Below, in pieces: positions 27,005-36,709 of a stretch of DNA of 64,000 nt. The DNA is from Mycobacterium florentinum (GTDB taxonomy: Bacteria; Actinomycetota; Actinomycetes; Mycobacteriales; Mycobacteriaceae). Position 1 is the first letter of the stretch; each line of letters begins with the position of its first letter. The stretch is taken from NCBI RefSeq assembly GCF_010730355.1, contig NZ_AP022576.1:62001-126000 (forward strand), read 5' to 3'. The notes under the pieces are model-generated. The model saw only the letters and a list, made by a program, of their open reading frames with translations, searched no databases and was not told the DNA's origin. A program made the position numbers and the translations under genes.

Positions 27005-27300
27005 ATGAGTCACGTGTCGCGCGGCCGCACGGTCGGCCTAGGGCTGGCAGCCAGCTCGATCGTCGCTGCGGCGATCATGGTGGCGGCAGATCCCATCGCC
27101 ACGGCGGATCCAAACCCCACCCGCGCCGGCGTCGACGTGGAAGCAGCGGCGCTCCGCCTCCCGCCTCGGAGCCGGCAGCGGAGGCCTCACCACAACCGGC
27201 GGCCCCGGCGCGGCAGGCTCCCGATGGCTCCGGTCCCGGCCCGGGCGGTGGCATCGGCCCCGGCCGGCGGGGCGGACCCGGTCGCCAAGGACGTGGCCAC
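27005..27300 (+). pseudogene. Broken gene for a secreted Pro/Ala-rich protein
   Basis: The frame opens with a clean signal peptide (MSHVSRGRTVGLGLAASS, cut near ATA-DPNP). After about 45 codons it turns into Arg/Pro-rich sequence. From 27139 the next frame reads GSSGAPPPASEPAAEASPQP and then AAPARQAPDGSGPGPGGG, a composition typical of the linkers of secreted mycobacterial proteins. One lost base near 27138 would explain this. Sense is lost at 27301, where a 25-bp repeat shared with the glnA1 terminator begins. I read it as a truncated, frameshifted remnant; a short functional peptide cannot be excluded. Confidence 0.5.
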
Positions 27301-27325
27301 CCGCGCGGGTGGTGTTCGTCTGCTG
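27301..27325. repeat. 25-bp direct repeat, copy 1
   Basis: Identical over 25 bp to 28375-28399. It lies just past the stop of the HchA-like gene, while copy 2 lies just past the stop of glnA1. Copy 1 holds the right arm of the glnA1 hairpin but not the left arm. Confidence 0.85.
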
Positions 27326-27352
27326 CGGACGCTTCTCGCGCTGCGGCTTCCG

Positions 27353-28240
27353 CTAGCTGGTGGAGTTCGATCGGACGGCTTCAACCAGGGCGCTGGCGGC
27401 GAGGTGACCCAGGTTGTTCGACGCCAGGGGGCTGTCACCGGTGAGCAGCTTGCGGTCTTGATGGACCTTGCCGGTCATGTCGTCGTTGAGGACGGTCAAC
27501 CCCTGCTTGCGGAGTGCGTCGGCGACCAGCCACTGCATATGCCCTGGGAGGTAACCGATGTCGACGTTGAATCCCTCGTCGAGCGCATCTGGGAACACGC
27601 AGAGCGAGTATCCCTTGAACGGCGACTCCGTTTCGCCCTGGCCAACGGACAGCAATGCCGCCGGACCGCGGCACAGGGTGATGATGAATTTGTCGTTGGC
27701 CAATGCCCAGTCGAGGGTCTGCGCCACCGCGCCGGCGGCCGGCAGCCCGATGACCGCGCCGTGGCCGCCGGGGATGAAGACGGCGATGTAGTCCGAATCG
27801 GCGCCGAGATCGTTCTCGACGACCTCGGCGAGCTTCTTGGGTTGCTTGAGCTTGGGCTTGAGTGCTTCGTAGGTCTGCAGCACGGCCTTGTCCTGGCCGG
27901 GCAACGCCCACCATTCCAGCTTCGCCGGATAGCCGGCGATCGTGGCGACGTCGACGTCGAAGCCCGCCGTCAGCAGGTGGTGCAGGGGAAGCAGCATCTC
28001 GACGGGATGATTGCCAGTGGAGAACATCTTGCCGTTCTCACAAAGCAAGTAGCGTTCCTCGGCGGCGATCATCAGCACCTTCCACCGGCCCTCGGTGTAG
28101 GCGCCTTCGTGCTCGACTCCGTCGAAGTCGGTTGTGGGCCGGGTGTACTGGGTCAGCGAATACGGCGAGGGAAAGAACGCGTTGTCCTCGGCGCGATCCG
28201 GTGTCGGGTCCTTGCTGAGATCATCTGCATCGTACGACAT
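27353..28240 (-). CDS. HchA/Hsp31-like DJ-1/PfpI superfamily protein with altered active site
   Basis: The 295-aa protein aligns along its length with E. coli HchA (glyoxalase III / protein deglycase): [42 protein letters not shown] and [12 protein letters not shown] are all recognisable. The nucleophile Cys190 (E. coli Cys185), Glu81 (Glu77) and Asp218 (Asp214) remain. The triad His186 is Arg191 (TLCRGPAA, codon CGC). The metal ligands His86, Glu91 and His123 map to Leu90, Asp95 and Gly115. So the usual chemistry is doubtful. The ATG at 28240 follows AGGA and matches the family N-terminus. It lies between a 25-bp direct repeat, beside glnA1. Confidence 0.88.
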   Translation of the reverse strand: MSYDADDLSKDPTPDRAEDNAFFPSPYSLTQYTRPTTDFDGVEHEGAYTEGRWKVLMIAAEERYLLCENGKMFSTGNHPVEMLLPLHHLLTAGFDVDVATIAGYPAKLEWWALPGQDKAVLQTYEALKPKLKQPKKLAEVVENDLGADSDYIAVFIPGGHGAVIGLPAAGAVAQTLDWALANDKFIITLCRGPAALLSVGQGETESPFKGYSLCVFPDALDEGFNVDIGYLPGHMQWLVADALRKQGLTVLNDDMTGKVHQDRKLLTGDSPLASNNLGHLAASALVEAVRSNSTS

Positions 28241-28351
28241 TTCGTGTCCTAACTGTGTTGTGCCGGAGCGCTTCAAATCTCAGACTTCTTGACCGTAAAC
28301 CTAGTCTGCGGTTCACAACATTGATGGAATTGCCCGACAACCCAGGCAATA

Positions 28352-28393
28352 ACGAACACCACCCGCGCGGAAATCCGCGCGGGTGGTGTTCGT
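28352..28393. terminator. 20-bp perfect hairpin downstream of glnA1
   Basis: Arms 28352-28371 and 28374-28393 are fully complementary with a 2-nt centre. The element lies 12 bp past the glnA1 stop and between glnA1 and the upstream end of the HchA-like gene. It lacks a strong U run on the glnA1 strand, so it is a rho-independent-like or mRNA-stabilising hairpin. Confidence 0.65.
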
Positions 28394-28399
28394 CTGCTG
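28375..28399. repeat. 25-bp direct repeat, copy 2
   Basis: Same 25 bp as 27301-27325, offset by 1,074 bp. It includes most of the right arm of the glnA1 hairpin and the bases leading to the glnA1 stop codon. The flanking bases differ on both sides. Confidence 0.85.
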
Positions 28400-28404
28400 G
28401 GTGG

Positions 28405-29841
<1,437 letters not shown>

Positions 29842-29912
29842 TGAAAGCTCCTTTGCTTGATAATCCGCGGCCTGACGCTATGGAGATGATGTTGCCCGCC
29901 CGTCAACCCCGT

Positions 29913-29928
29913 GTTGCGCGCAGGTTAC
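29913..29928 (-). promoter_or_regulatory. GlnR-type binding site upstream of glnA1
   Basis: Read on the glnA1 strand the site is GTAAC-CTGCGC-GCAAC, a full match to the actinobacterial GlnR consensus GTNAC-n6-GNAAC. Its near edge is 72 bp from the GTG start. GlnR activates glnA1 under nitrogen limitation in mycobacteria. Assignment is by consensus only. Confidence 0.55.
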
Positions 29929-29972
29929 TTGACCACGCGTCCCACAATTCGGGGTGCTGCATCGGCGGGTTC

Positions 29973-29978
29973 TATTGT
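29973..29978 (+). promoter_or_regulatory. -10 box before the leaderless micro-ORF
   Basis: TATTGT fits TANNNT and ends 7 nt before the ATG at 29986, so a transcript would begin at or next to that codon. Confidence 0.4.
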
Positions 29979-29985
29979 GAGGCCC

Positions 29986-30060
29986 ATGGACCGCAAAATC
30001 GTAACTGGTCGGCCCTACGGGCGCAGCAGCCTGTCCCGGCCCTTCGCCGCGACGACCTGA
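29986..30060 (+). CDS. Leaderless upstream micro-ORF (24 codons)
   Basis: The frame reads MDRKIVTGRPYGRSSLSRPF and then AATT. Its TGA shares one base with the ATG of the RDD gene (TGATG). The -10 box 7 nt upstream makes a leaderless start likely. The peptide has many Arg and Ser and no known similarity. It could feed ribosomes to the RDD start by re-initiation. The alternative is that translation of the RDD gene begins independently and the micro-ORF is chance. Confidence 0.4.
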   Translation: MDRKIVTGRPYGRSSLSRPFAATT

Positions 30061-30473
30061 TGCCGGAATCGCGCCCGGCATATCCCGGCGAGACACTCGG
30101 CTTGCCGAAAAGCGGCCCGGGATCGCTGGCATCGATGGGACGCCGCCTGGCGGCGCTGGCGATCGACTGGCTGATTGCCTACGGTCTGGCGGCGCTGGCC
30201 ATGGCGTTCGGGATGTTCTCCGAACGAATGCTGTCGACGGCGGTGTTGGTGGTCTGGTTTCTGCTCGGTGCGGTGGCGGTGCGGCTGTACGGATTCACAC
30301 CCGGGCAGCTGGCGCTCGGTCTCCAGGTGGTCGCACTGGACGGACGGCTGGGCATCGGCCGCGTGGCGGCGCGCGGGCTGCTGGTCGCCCTGGTGGTCCC
30401 GGCGCTGTTCACCGACTGGGACGGGCGGGGCATTCAAGACCGGGTGACCAACACGGCCGTGGTCCGGCGCTGA
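30060..30473 (+). CDS. RDD family membrane protein (Rv2219A type)
   Basis: This 137-aa protein has an N-terminal soluble stretch of about 25 residues, then the RDD signature RRLAALAIDWLIAYGL with Arg and Asp next to the first membrane helix, a second helix near 60-75, and FTPGQLALGLQV, a standard RDD motif, with a third helix after it. Transport or membrane roles are proposed for the family but not settled. It is convergent with the DUF4191 gene (12 bp between). Confidence 0.85.
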   Translation: MPESRPAYPGETLGLPKSGPGSLASMGRRLAALAIDWLIAYGLAALAMAFGMFSERMLSTAVLVVWFLLGAVAVRLYGFTPGQLALGLQVVALDGRLGIGRVAARGLLVALVVPALFTDWDGRGIQDRVTNTAVVRR

Positions 30474-30485
30474 ATCGCTTGACGC

Positions 30486-31238
30486 TTACTTGCGGCGCAC
30501 GGTGCGCTGCACGCCGCGCATCTTGCCGGAGTTGGGCAGCGGCCCCTTCGGCATGACGGCGGCACCGGCCCGCGACCCCAGCGCGGCCAGCCGCGACTCC
30601 AGAGCGTCCATCTGCTTGACGCTGATGTTGGCCGGAAGCCGGGTCAGGTGCCGCTCCAGCTTGGACAGCGGAACCTCGCCGTCGCCGCTGCCGATGACGA
30701 TGTCGTAGATCGGTATGTCGCCGACCAGCCGCGCGGTGCGCTTCTTCTCCTGGGCCAGAAGCGGTTTGACGCGGGTCGTCGACCCCTCACCGACGAAGAT
30801 GACGCCCGGCCGGCCGATCACCCGGTGCACGGCGTCGAAGTGGCCGGTGGCCGCCACCCCCGGCGTGACCCGCCATTTGCCGCGCAGGTTGTCCAGCACC
30901 CAGGCTGCCGCGCCGGTTTGCCCCTCGGCCTGGCGGTAGATCGATTTCTGGGCCCGGCGGCCGAAGATGATGAATGCCACCAGCGCGCCCAGTATCACGC
31001 CGAGCGGGATCAGGGTGAACATGGTGAACCCGCCGACCAGCACGCCGACCGTCACCGAGACGGCCACGATCGCGACGAAGGCGCCGATCATGTAGGGGAG
31101 CAGGCGCTTGTCCTGTTTGCGCTGAACGTTGAACGCCTGCCACAGCTGGCCGCGGCGCTCCCTGGCCGCCGCCTTGCGTTCGGCTGCCGCCGCCGCCCGG
31201 GCGGCCTTGTTCTCGGCGGTACTGCGGGGTTTAGCCAT
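30486..31238 (-). CDS. DUF4191 membrane protein (Rv2219 type)
   Basis: This 250-aa protein, the same length as in M. tuberculosis, has a Lys/Ala-rich cytosolic N-terminus (1-45) and two transmembrane helices (about 48-70 and 75-95). A basic cytosolic domain ends in KMRGVQRTVRRK. The ATG at 31238 begins MAKPRSTAENK. It directly follows lipA (32 bp) and is probably in the lipB-lipA operon. Function unknown. Confidence 0.88.
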   Translation of the reverse strand: MAKPRSTAENKAARAAAAAERKAAARERRGQLWQAFNVQRKQDKRLLPYMIGAFVAIVAVSVTVGVLVGGFTMFTLIPLGVILGALVAFIIFGRRAQKSIYRQAEGQTGAAAWVLDNLRGKWRVTPGVAATGHFDAVHRVIGRPGVIFVGEGSTTRVKPLLAQEKKRTARLVGDIPIYDIVIGSGDGEVPLSKLERHLTRLPANISVKQMDALESRLAALGSRAGAAVMPKGPLPNSGKMRGVQRTVRRK

Positions 31239-31270
31239 AATCACCAAGGATACGAGGCGCCGGCCCCGCC

Positions 31271-32209
31271 TTACCCCAGGGCGTCCGACGCGCGGCTGCG
31301 TACGACCTGCTCGTAGAGCCGGCCGGCCCGATACGACGAGCGGACCAGCGGCCCGGCCAGCACACCCGCGAAGCCCAGTCCCTCGGCGTACTGCGCGAAC
31401 TCGTCGAACTCCTCGGGCTTCACCCAGCGCTGCACCGGGTGGTGGCGCGCCGAGGGGCGCAGGTACTGGGTGATGGTGACGATGTCGCAGCCGGCGTCGT
31501 GCAGGTCGGCCAGTGCGGTGCGGACCTCGTCGGGAGTCTCGCCGAGACCCAAGATCAGGTTGCTCTTGGTGACCAGCCCGGCCTCGCGCGCCGCGGTGAG
31601 CACGCCCAGGCTGCGCTGATAGGTGAACGCCGGCCGAATCCGCTTGAAGATGCGCGGCACGGTTTCGACGTTGTGCGCCAATACTTCCGGGCGCGACTCG
31701 AAGACCTCCGCCAGGCGGGCCGGCTCGCCGTTGAAGTCGGGCACCAGCAGCTCGACACCGGTCGACGGGTTGAGCTCCTTGATGGCACGCACCGTCTCGG
31801 CGTACAGCCACGCCCCACCGTCGGGCAGGTCGTCGCGGGCGACGCCGGTGACGGTGGCGTAGCGCAACCCCATCGTCTGCACGCTTTCGGCGACCCGCCG
31901 GGGCTCGTCGCGGTCCAGCTCGGCGGGCTTGCCGGTGTCGATCTGACAGAAGTCGCAGCGGCGGGTGCACTGGTCGCCGCCGATCAGGAAGGTGGCCTCG
32001 CGGTCTTCCCAGCACTCGAAGATGTTTGGGCAGCCGGCCTCTTCGCAGACGGTGTGCAGACCCTCGCGCTTGACCAGGCTTTTGAGCTCGGTGTACTCCG
32101 GCCCCATCCGGACCCGTGTCTTGATCCACGGTGGCTTGCGCTCGATCGGGGTCTGCGCGTTGCGCACTTCCAGCCGCAGCAATTTGCGGCCTTCGGGAGC
32201 GATCGTCAC
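31271..32209 (-). CDS. lipA: Lipoyl synthase
   Basis: LipA (312 aa) is a radical SAM enzyme that inserts two sulfurs into octanoyl groups on carrier proteins. The auxiliary cluster ligands are Cys55, Cys60 and Cys66 ([12 protein letters not shown]), and the radical SAM cluster is Cys81, Cys85 and Cys88 (CTRRCDFC). The C-terminal RSSYRAG serine is present. The GTG at 32209 overlaps the lipB stop by 4 bp (GTGA). The probable end user, the E2 subunit DlaT with two lipoyl domains, is three genes away. Confidence 0.97.
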   Translation of the reverse strand: MTIAPEGRKLLRLEVRNAQTPIERKPPWIKTRVRMGPEYTELKSLVKREGLHTVCEEAGCPNIFECWEDREATFLIGGDQCTRRCDFCQIDTGKPAELDRDEPRRVAESVQTMGLRYATVTGVARDDLPDGGAWLYAETVRAIKELNPSTGVELLVPDFNGEPARLAEVFESRPEVLAHNVETVPRIFKRIRPAFTYQRSLGVLTAAREAGLVTKSNLILGLGETPDEVRTALADLHDAGCDIVTITQYLRPSARHHPVQRWVKPEEFDEFAQYAEGLGFAGVLAGPLVRSSYRAGRLYEQVVRSRASDALG

Positions 32210-32892
32210 ATCGCTGATGTTACGCGGGCGGCGTCGTGTACCCCCACCGGTAAGACACCGTCGAGCGCATCGCACACGGCCGCCGCGACGGCCGGGCGGA
32301 CCTCGTCGACGGTGACGGTGCGCCCGAGTTCGGCGGACAACGACGTCACCCCGGCATCGGTGATGCCGCAGGGCACGATGGCCGCATAGGCGCCCAGATC
32401 GCAGTCGCAGTTGAGCGCGAACCCGTGCAGCGCGGTCGCCCGCGCGACCCGCACACCGATCGCGGCGATCTTGCGCGCGGGCGCACCGGGCAGCCACACG
32501 CCGGAGCGGCCCTCGATCCGGCCGGCGTCCAGGCCTAGATCGCGGCACACCTTGATCAGCGATTCCTCAAGGCGCCGAACATAATTCACCACATTGAGCG
32601 GTTCTGCCAGGCCGATGACCGGGTAGCCGACCAACTGTCCCGGACCGTGCCAGGTGATCTTGCCGCCGCGGTCGGTGTCGACGACGGGCGTGCCGTCCAC
32701 CGGTCGCTCGTGCGGCTCGGTGCGCCGTCCCGCGGTGTAGACCGCGGGGTGCTCCAGCAGCAGCAGGGTGTCGCTGCCGCCGGCCACCCTGGCGTCGGCC
32801 AGGTCGCGCTGTAGCTGCCAGGCGGTGCGATATTCGACCGTCCCCAATTGCCGGACGTCGATCGCTGCCGCGCTGGATCGGATCGAACCCAT
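32206..32892 (-). CDS. lipB: Octanoyl-ACP:protein octanoyltransferase
   Basis: LipB (228 aa) moves octanoate from acyl carrier protein to lipoyl domains, the step before LipA. The catalytic dyad is Cys175 (PCGITDAG) and Lys141 (ARKIAAIG). [17 protein letters not shown] is the signature. The ATG at 32892 matches the M. tuberculosis start apart from one residue. The frame stays open far upstream through an opposite or overlapping gene and is not coding there. Confidence 0.97.
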   Translation of the reverse strand: MGSIRSSAAAIDVRQLGTVEYRTAWQLQRDLADARVAGGSDTLLLLEHPAVYTAGRRTEPHERPVDGTPVVDTDRGGKITWHGPGQLVGYPVIGLAEPLNVVNYVRRLEESLIKVCRDLGLDAGRIEGRSGVWLPGAPARKIAAIGVRVARATALHGFALNCDCDLGAYAAIVPCGITDAGVTSLSAELGRTVTVDEVRPAVAAAVCDALDGVLPVGVHDAARVTSAM

Positions 32893-32906
32893 CACGCTGG
32901 CCAACG

Positions 32907-33809
32907 CTACGCGAACAGCTGGTGGTTCGCCGCGATGTACTGCTCGACGCTCAACGCGGGCTGGCCGGTGATCCGCTCGACGTCGTCGGTGGAGCGGTCG
33001 TAGCGGCCCGCGCGGTGCAGCTTGGCCATCGTGGCCAGGTGTTGCGCGACGTGTGCGGGCAGGCCCAGCGGCCGCAGAATCTCGGTGACCCAGGTGTCCT
33101 GCGCGATGTCGGCGCCGGTGATCGGGCGGCCCAAGGCGCGGGCGTACTGCGCGGCCAGCCCGTCGATGTCGAGGCTTGCCGGGCCGGTCAGCTCGTAGAC
33201 GGAACCGATGTGGTCCGCCGGGTCCAGCAGGATCGCGCTCACCACGCGGGCGACGTCGCTGGCCGCGATCGGCGAGGTCTTGCCGGTGCCGAACGGCAGC
33301 ACCAACAGGTTCCGTTCGCGCAGCGACGGCGCCGCCAGCGAGGTCAGGATCGGATTGTCCAGAAACACCGTCGGCCGCACCTGCACGGCCGGCACGCCCG
33401 ACCAGTTCACCACCTGCTCGGCCAGCCAGTGCAGGCGATGCTGGCGCGACTCGTCGGTGCTCGTCAGCGTCATCTGCGACACCGTCATCTGCGACATGTT
33501 GACGAGTACCTCGAGGCGGCCCGATTCCAGCGCCGCCGCGCACACGATTGCCGTCGCCTGCAGGTAGTCGGGCGACACGCTCATCGAAAAGAACATCCGG
33601 TCGGCCCCGGCCATCGCGTCGACGACGTCCTGCGGCACGGTCAGGTCGCCGACCACCACCTCGGCGCCCACCGCGCGCAGCGGGTCGGCCCGTTCGTCGT
33701 CGCGGTGCACCATGGCACGCACCCGCTCGCCGCGGGACCGCAACTGCTCGACCACCATTCGGCTGACACCGCCGATGCCCCCGCCCGCGCCGGTAATCAA
33801 ATACATCAT
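32907..33809 (-). CDS. NmrA-like NAD(P)-binding protein
   Basis: This 300-aa protein has an N-terminal nucleotide-binding loop TGAGGGIGG (7-15) that resembles NmrA/SDR atypical-family proteins, then VVVGDLTVP and RPTVFLDNP in the middle. It lacks a convincing YxxxK pair, so it may be a redox sensor or NAD(P)H-dependent reductase such as quinone reductase 2-like proteins. The start ATG overlaps the upstream stop and it follows the epimerase in the same operon. I recall no gene here in M. tuberculosis. Confidence 0.75.
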   Translation of the reverse strand: MMYLITGAGGGIGGVSRMVVEQLRSRGERVRAMVHRDDERADPLRAVGAEVVVGDLTVPQDVVDAMAGADRMFFSMSVSPDYLQATAIVCAAALESGRLEVLVNMSQMTVSQMTLTSTDESRQHRLHWLAEQVVNWSGVPAVQVRPTVFLDNPILTSLAAPSLRERNLLVLPFGTGKTSPIAASDVARVVSAILLDPADHIGSVYELTGPASLDIDGLAAQYARALGRPITGADIAQDTWVTEILRPLGLPAHVAQHLATMAKLHRAGRYDRSTDDVERITGQPALSVEQYIAANHQLFA

Positions 33810-34720
33810 CAGTCCTGATCGCGTCGGGCGGTGGCGTAGGCCAGCGCCTCGCCAATGGTGTTGTGGTGGAACTGAAATCCGGCGCGCTCCAGCGCGGACG
33901 GGATGGCGCGCTGGCCGGTCAGCAGTCCCTCGTCGGCGAATTCACCAAGCGCCGCGCGCACCGCGAAGGCCGGCAGCATCATCGGGGTCGGGCGGTTGAC
34001 CGCGCTGCCGAAGGCGGTGGTGAACTCGGCGTTGGTGACGGGCGCGGGCCCGGTCATGTTCACCGGGCCGGACATCGACGGGTGTGAAATTGCGAAGAGC
34101 AAGGCCCGCACCTCGTCTTCGAGGCTGATCCACGACATGTACTGACGGCCGCTGCCCAGTCGGGCGCCCAGCCCCGCCGCGAACAGCGGGCGCATCCGGC
34201 GCAACGCACCGCCCGCGGCGGCCATCACCAGACCGGTACGGGCCAGCACCACGCGGGCACCGCCGTACTGCGCCGGCAGCGTGGCGGCCTCCCAGTCTTC
34301 GCAGAGCCGGGCGAGGAAACCCGCTCCCGCCCGGTCGTTTTCGTCGACCACACGGTCTTTGGTATTGCCGTAGTAGCCCACCGCGCTGGCGTTGATCAGG
34401 GTTTCGACGCCGGCGTCGGCGACCGCGGTGGCCAGCACCTCCGTCGGAGTGATGCGGCTGTCGCGCAGGCTCTGCTTGAAGGCGCCCGACCACCGGCGTC
34501 GGCCGACGTTGACGCCACACAGGTTGACGACGGCGTCGACCTCGGTGAGGGCGTCCGGATCGAAATCGCCGCTCTCCGGATTCCAGTGCAGCTCATCATG
34601 ATTCGCCGGTGTCCGGCGGACGATGCGCAACACCCGGTGGTCGGCGGCGCGCAGAGCCGCAGCCAAAGCGGAGCCGATCAGGCCGGAGGAACCCGCAATC
34701 GCGACGACGGGCTTGGCCAA
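33809..34720 (-). CDS. TIGR01777-type epimerase (SDR39U1, Rv2216 type)
   Basis: This 303-aa extended SDR-like protein opens with [12 protein letters not shown] (NAD(P) loop). SAVGYYG near 127 is the usual active-site region of the family (Tyr but no standard YxxxK), and LARTGLVM and [11 protein letters not shown] follow. The family is often called NAD-dependent epimerase/dehydratase and its substrate is unknown. Located between dlaT and the NmrA gene on the same strand. High similarity to Rv2216. Confidence 0.85.
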   Translation of the reverse strand: MAKPVVAIAGSSGLIGSALAAALRAADHRVLRIVRRTPANHDELHWNPESGDFDPDALTEVDAVVNLCGVNVGRRRWSGAFKQSLRDSRITPTEVLATAVADAGVETLINASAVGYYGNTKDRVVDENDRAGAGFLARLCEDWEAATLPAQYGGARVVLARTGLVMAAAGGALRRMRPLFAAGLGARLGSGRQYMSWISLEDEVRALLFAISHPSMSGPVNMTGPAPVTNAEFTTAFGSAVNRPTPMMLPAFAVRAALGEFADEGLLTGQRAIPSALERAGFQFHHNTIGEALAYATARRDQD

Positions 34721-34734
34721 TTCGCTAAGCCTCT

Positions 34735-36510
34735 CTACAGCCCTAGGTCGGCCTCGAACGCTCCCTCTTCAAGCCGGTGCTTGATCGTGGTGAGGAATCG
34801 TCCGGCGTCGGCCCCATCGATCAGCCGATGGTCGTAGGTCAACGGCAGGTAGCAGATCGAGCGCACCCCGATCGATTCATTGCCGCTGTCGTCGACCACC
34901 ACCCGCGGGCGCTTGACGATCGCCCCGGTGCCCAGCATCGCCGCCTGCGGCGGGACCAGGATCGGGGTGTCGAACAACGCGCCCTGGCTGCCGATGTTGG
35001 TGATCGTGAAGGTGCCCCCGGACAACTCGTCCGGTTTCAGGTTGCCCGTCCGGGCGCGCTCGGCGATGTCGGCGATCGCGCGGGCCAGCCCGGCCAGCGA
35101 CAGGTCGCCGGCGTTGTGCACCACGGGGGAGAGCAGGCCCTGCTCGGTGTCGACCGCGAAACCGAGGTGCTCGGCGTCGTAGTAGGTGATCTCCTTGGAG
35201 TCCTCGTTGTAGCTGGCGTTGACGTTCGGGTGAATCTTCAGCGCGTCGATGACCGCCTTGGCGATGAACGGCAGGTAGGTCAGATTCACGCCCTCACGCT
35301 CGGCGAACGACGTCTTGGCCTTGGCGCGCAGGCCCACGATCTTGGTCATGTCGACCTCGTGGGTCTGGGTGAGTTGCGCGGTGGCCTGCAGGGATTCGCG
35401 GGTCTTCTTGGCGGTGATCTGGCGGATCCGGTTGGCCTTCTGCGTGGTTCCGCGCAGGTGGGACAGCGCGGGCGCCGGAGTCGGCGCCGCCGCAGCCTTG
35501 GCCACGGGCGACGGTGCGGCGGGAGCCGGAGCGGGCGCCTTTGCGGCTTCCTTCTTCTTCTCGGCGGCGGCCAGCACGTCCTGCTTGCGGATGCGGCCAC
35601 CGACGCCGGTGCCCTTCACCGCGGCAAGGTCGATGTCGTTTTCGGTGGCCAGTTTCCGCACCAGCGGAGTCACGTAAGGGCTGCCGTCACCCCGCGCCTC
35701 CGGCGCCGGCCGGGCCGGTGCGGCTTGCGGAGTCGGCTCGGGTTTGGGTTGCGCAGCGGGCTCCGGCGCGGGAGCGGGCTTGGCGGCCGGCTGGGCCTCG
35801 GCCTGGGGGGCCGGTTCGGGCGTGGGCTGGGCCGGTGGTTCGGGTTTGGGGGCCGGCGGCGGGGGAGCCGCCGCGGCCGAGCCGGAGCCGATCCGGGCCA
35901 GTTCGCCGCCGACCGGCACGGTGTCGTCCTCGTCGGCGGTGATGCTGAGCAGAACTCCGGCCACCGGGGACGGGATCTCGGTGTCCACCTTGTCGGTGGA
36001 CACCTCCACCAGCGCGTCGTCTACCTGAACCGAATCGCCGACCTTCTTGAGCCAGCGGGTGACGGTGCCCTCGGTGACCGACTCGCCCAGCTCGGGCATC
36101 AGCACCGGCGTCGCAGTGCCGTCGCCGGAACTCGCGGCCTGGGTTGCGGGTTCGGGCCGGCGTTCGGGCTCCGGCTGGGCTTTGGTTTCCGGCTCGGGCT
36201 CGGGCTCGGGTGCCGGCGCGGCCGCCGGTTGGCTGGGCGCTTCGGCGGGCGCCGCCGCTGCCCCGTTTTCCGAGGCGTCGCCGATGACGGCCAGTTCGCC
36301 GCCGACCTCGACGGTGTCGTCCTCCTGGGCGACGATCTTGGTCAGCACACCCGCGGCGGGCGACGGGATTTCGGTATCGACCTTGTCGGTCGACACCTCG
36401 ACGAGCGGTTCGTCGAGCTCGACCGTGTCGCCTTCCTGCTTGAGCCAGCGGGTGACCGTCCCCTCGGTCACGCTCTCACCGAGTGCCGGCATTTGGACAG
36501 AGAAAGCCAT
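34735..36510 (-). CDS. dlaT: Dihydrolipoyl acyltransferase (E2) of pyruvate dehydrogenase / peroxynitrite reductase
   Basis: DlaT (591 aa) is the E2 core shared by pyruvate dehydrogenase and the AhpD/AhpC peroxide defence in M. tuberculosis. It has two lipoyl domains with lipoyl lysines Lys43 and Lys174, both in [12 protein letters not shown], and Pro/Ala/Glu-rich linkers. A peripheral-subunit-binding domain (about 293-330, [12 protein letters not shown]) and the acyltransferase domain follow, with catalytic His561 and Asp565 in DHRLIDG. Linkers are longer than in the tuberculosis protein (553 aa). The ATG at 36510 starts [13 protein letters not shown]. Confidence 0.97.
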   Translation of the reverse strand: MAFSVQMPALGESVTEGTVTRWLKQEGDTVELDEPLVEVSTDKVDTEIPSPAAGVLTKIVAQEDDTVEVGGELAVIGDASENGAAAAPAEAPSQPAAAPAPEPEPEPETKAQPEPERRPEPATQAASSGDGTATPVLMPELGESVTEGTVTRWLKKVGDSVQVDDALVEVSTDKVDTEIPSPVAGVLLSITADEDDTVPVGGELARIGSGSAAAAPPPPAPKPEPPAQPTPEPAPQAEAQPAAKPAPAPEPAAQPKPEPTPQAAPARPAPEARGDGSPYVTPLVRKLATENDIDLAAVKGTGVGGRIRKQDVLAAAEKKKEAAKAPAPAPAAPSPVAKAAAAPTPAPALSHLRGTTQKANRIRQITAKKTRESLQATAQLTQTHEVDMTKIVGLRAKAKTSFAEREGVNLTYLPFIAKAVIDALKIHPNVNASYNEDSKEITYYDAEHLGFAVDTEQGLLSPVVHNAGDLSLAGLARAIADIAERARTGNLKPDELSGGTFTITNIGSQGALFDTPILVPPQAAMLGTGAIVKRPRVVVDDSGNESIGVRSICYLPLTYDHRLIDGADAGRFLTTIKHRLEEGAFEADLGL

Positions 36511-36709
36511 CTCTATTGACTCCTCGATTGCTCGTGGGTCCGCGCAGGTCAACATCTGACTTACCACACCGCGGTGTACTGCAAGTTGACGTCGAAACTA
36601 TCCTGTCATTGCCTCGGCGTCGGCACGCATCCAGGGCTGACCCGCTTGCTACGGTGTGCCGAATTGCCAGGGGGCGGTCATCGCCAGATCGCGGGGAGGC
36701 GGAAGTTCT

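Noticed and set aside
34777..36519. A 580-codon Gly/Arg-rich frame antisense to dlaT
   Set aside because: It mirrors the lipoyl-domain and Pro/Ala linker codons of dlaT and has no start signal.
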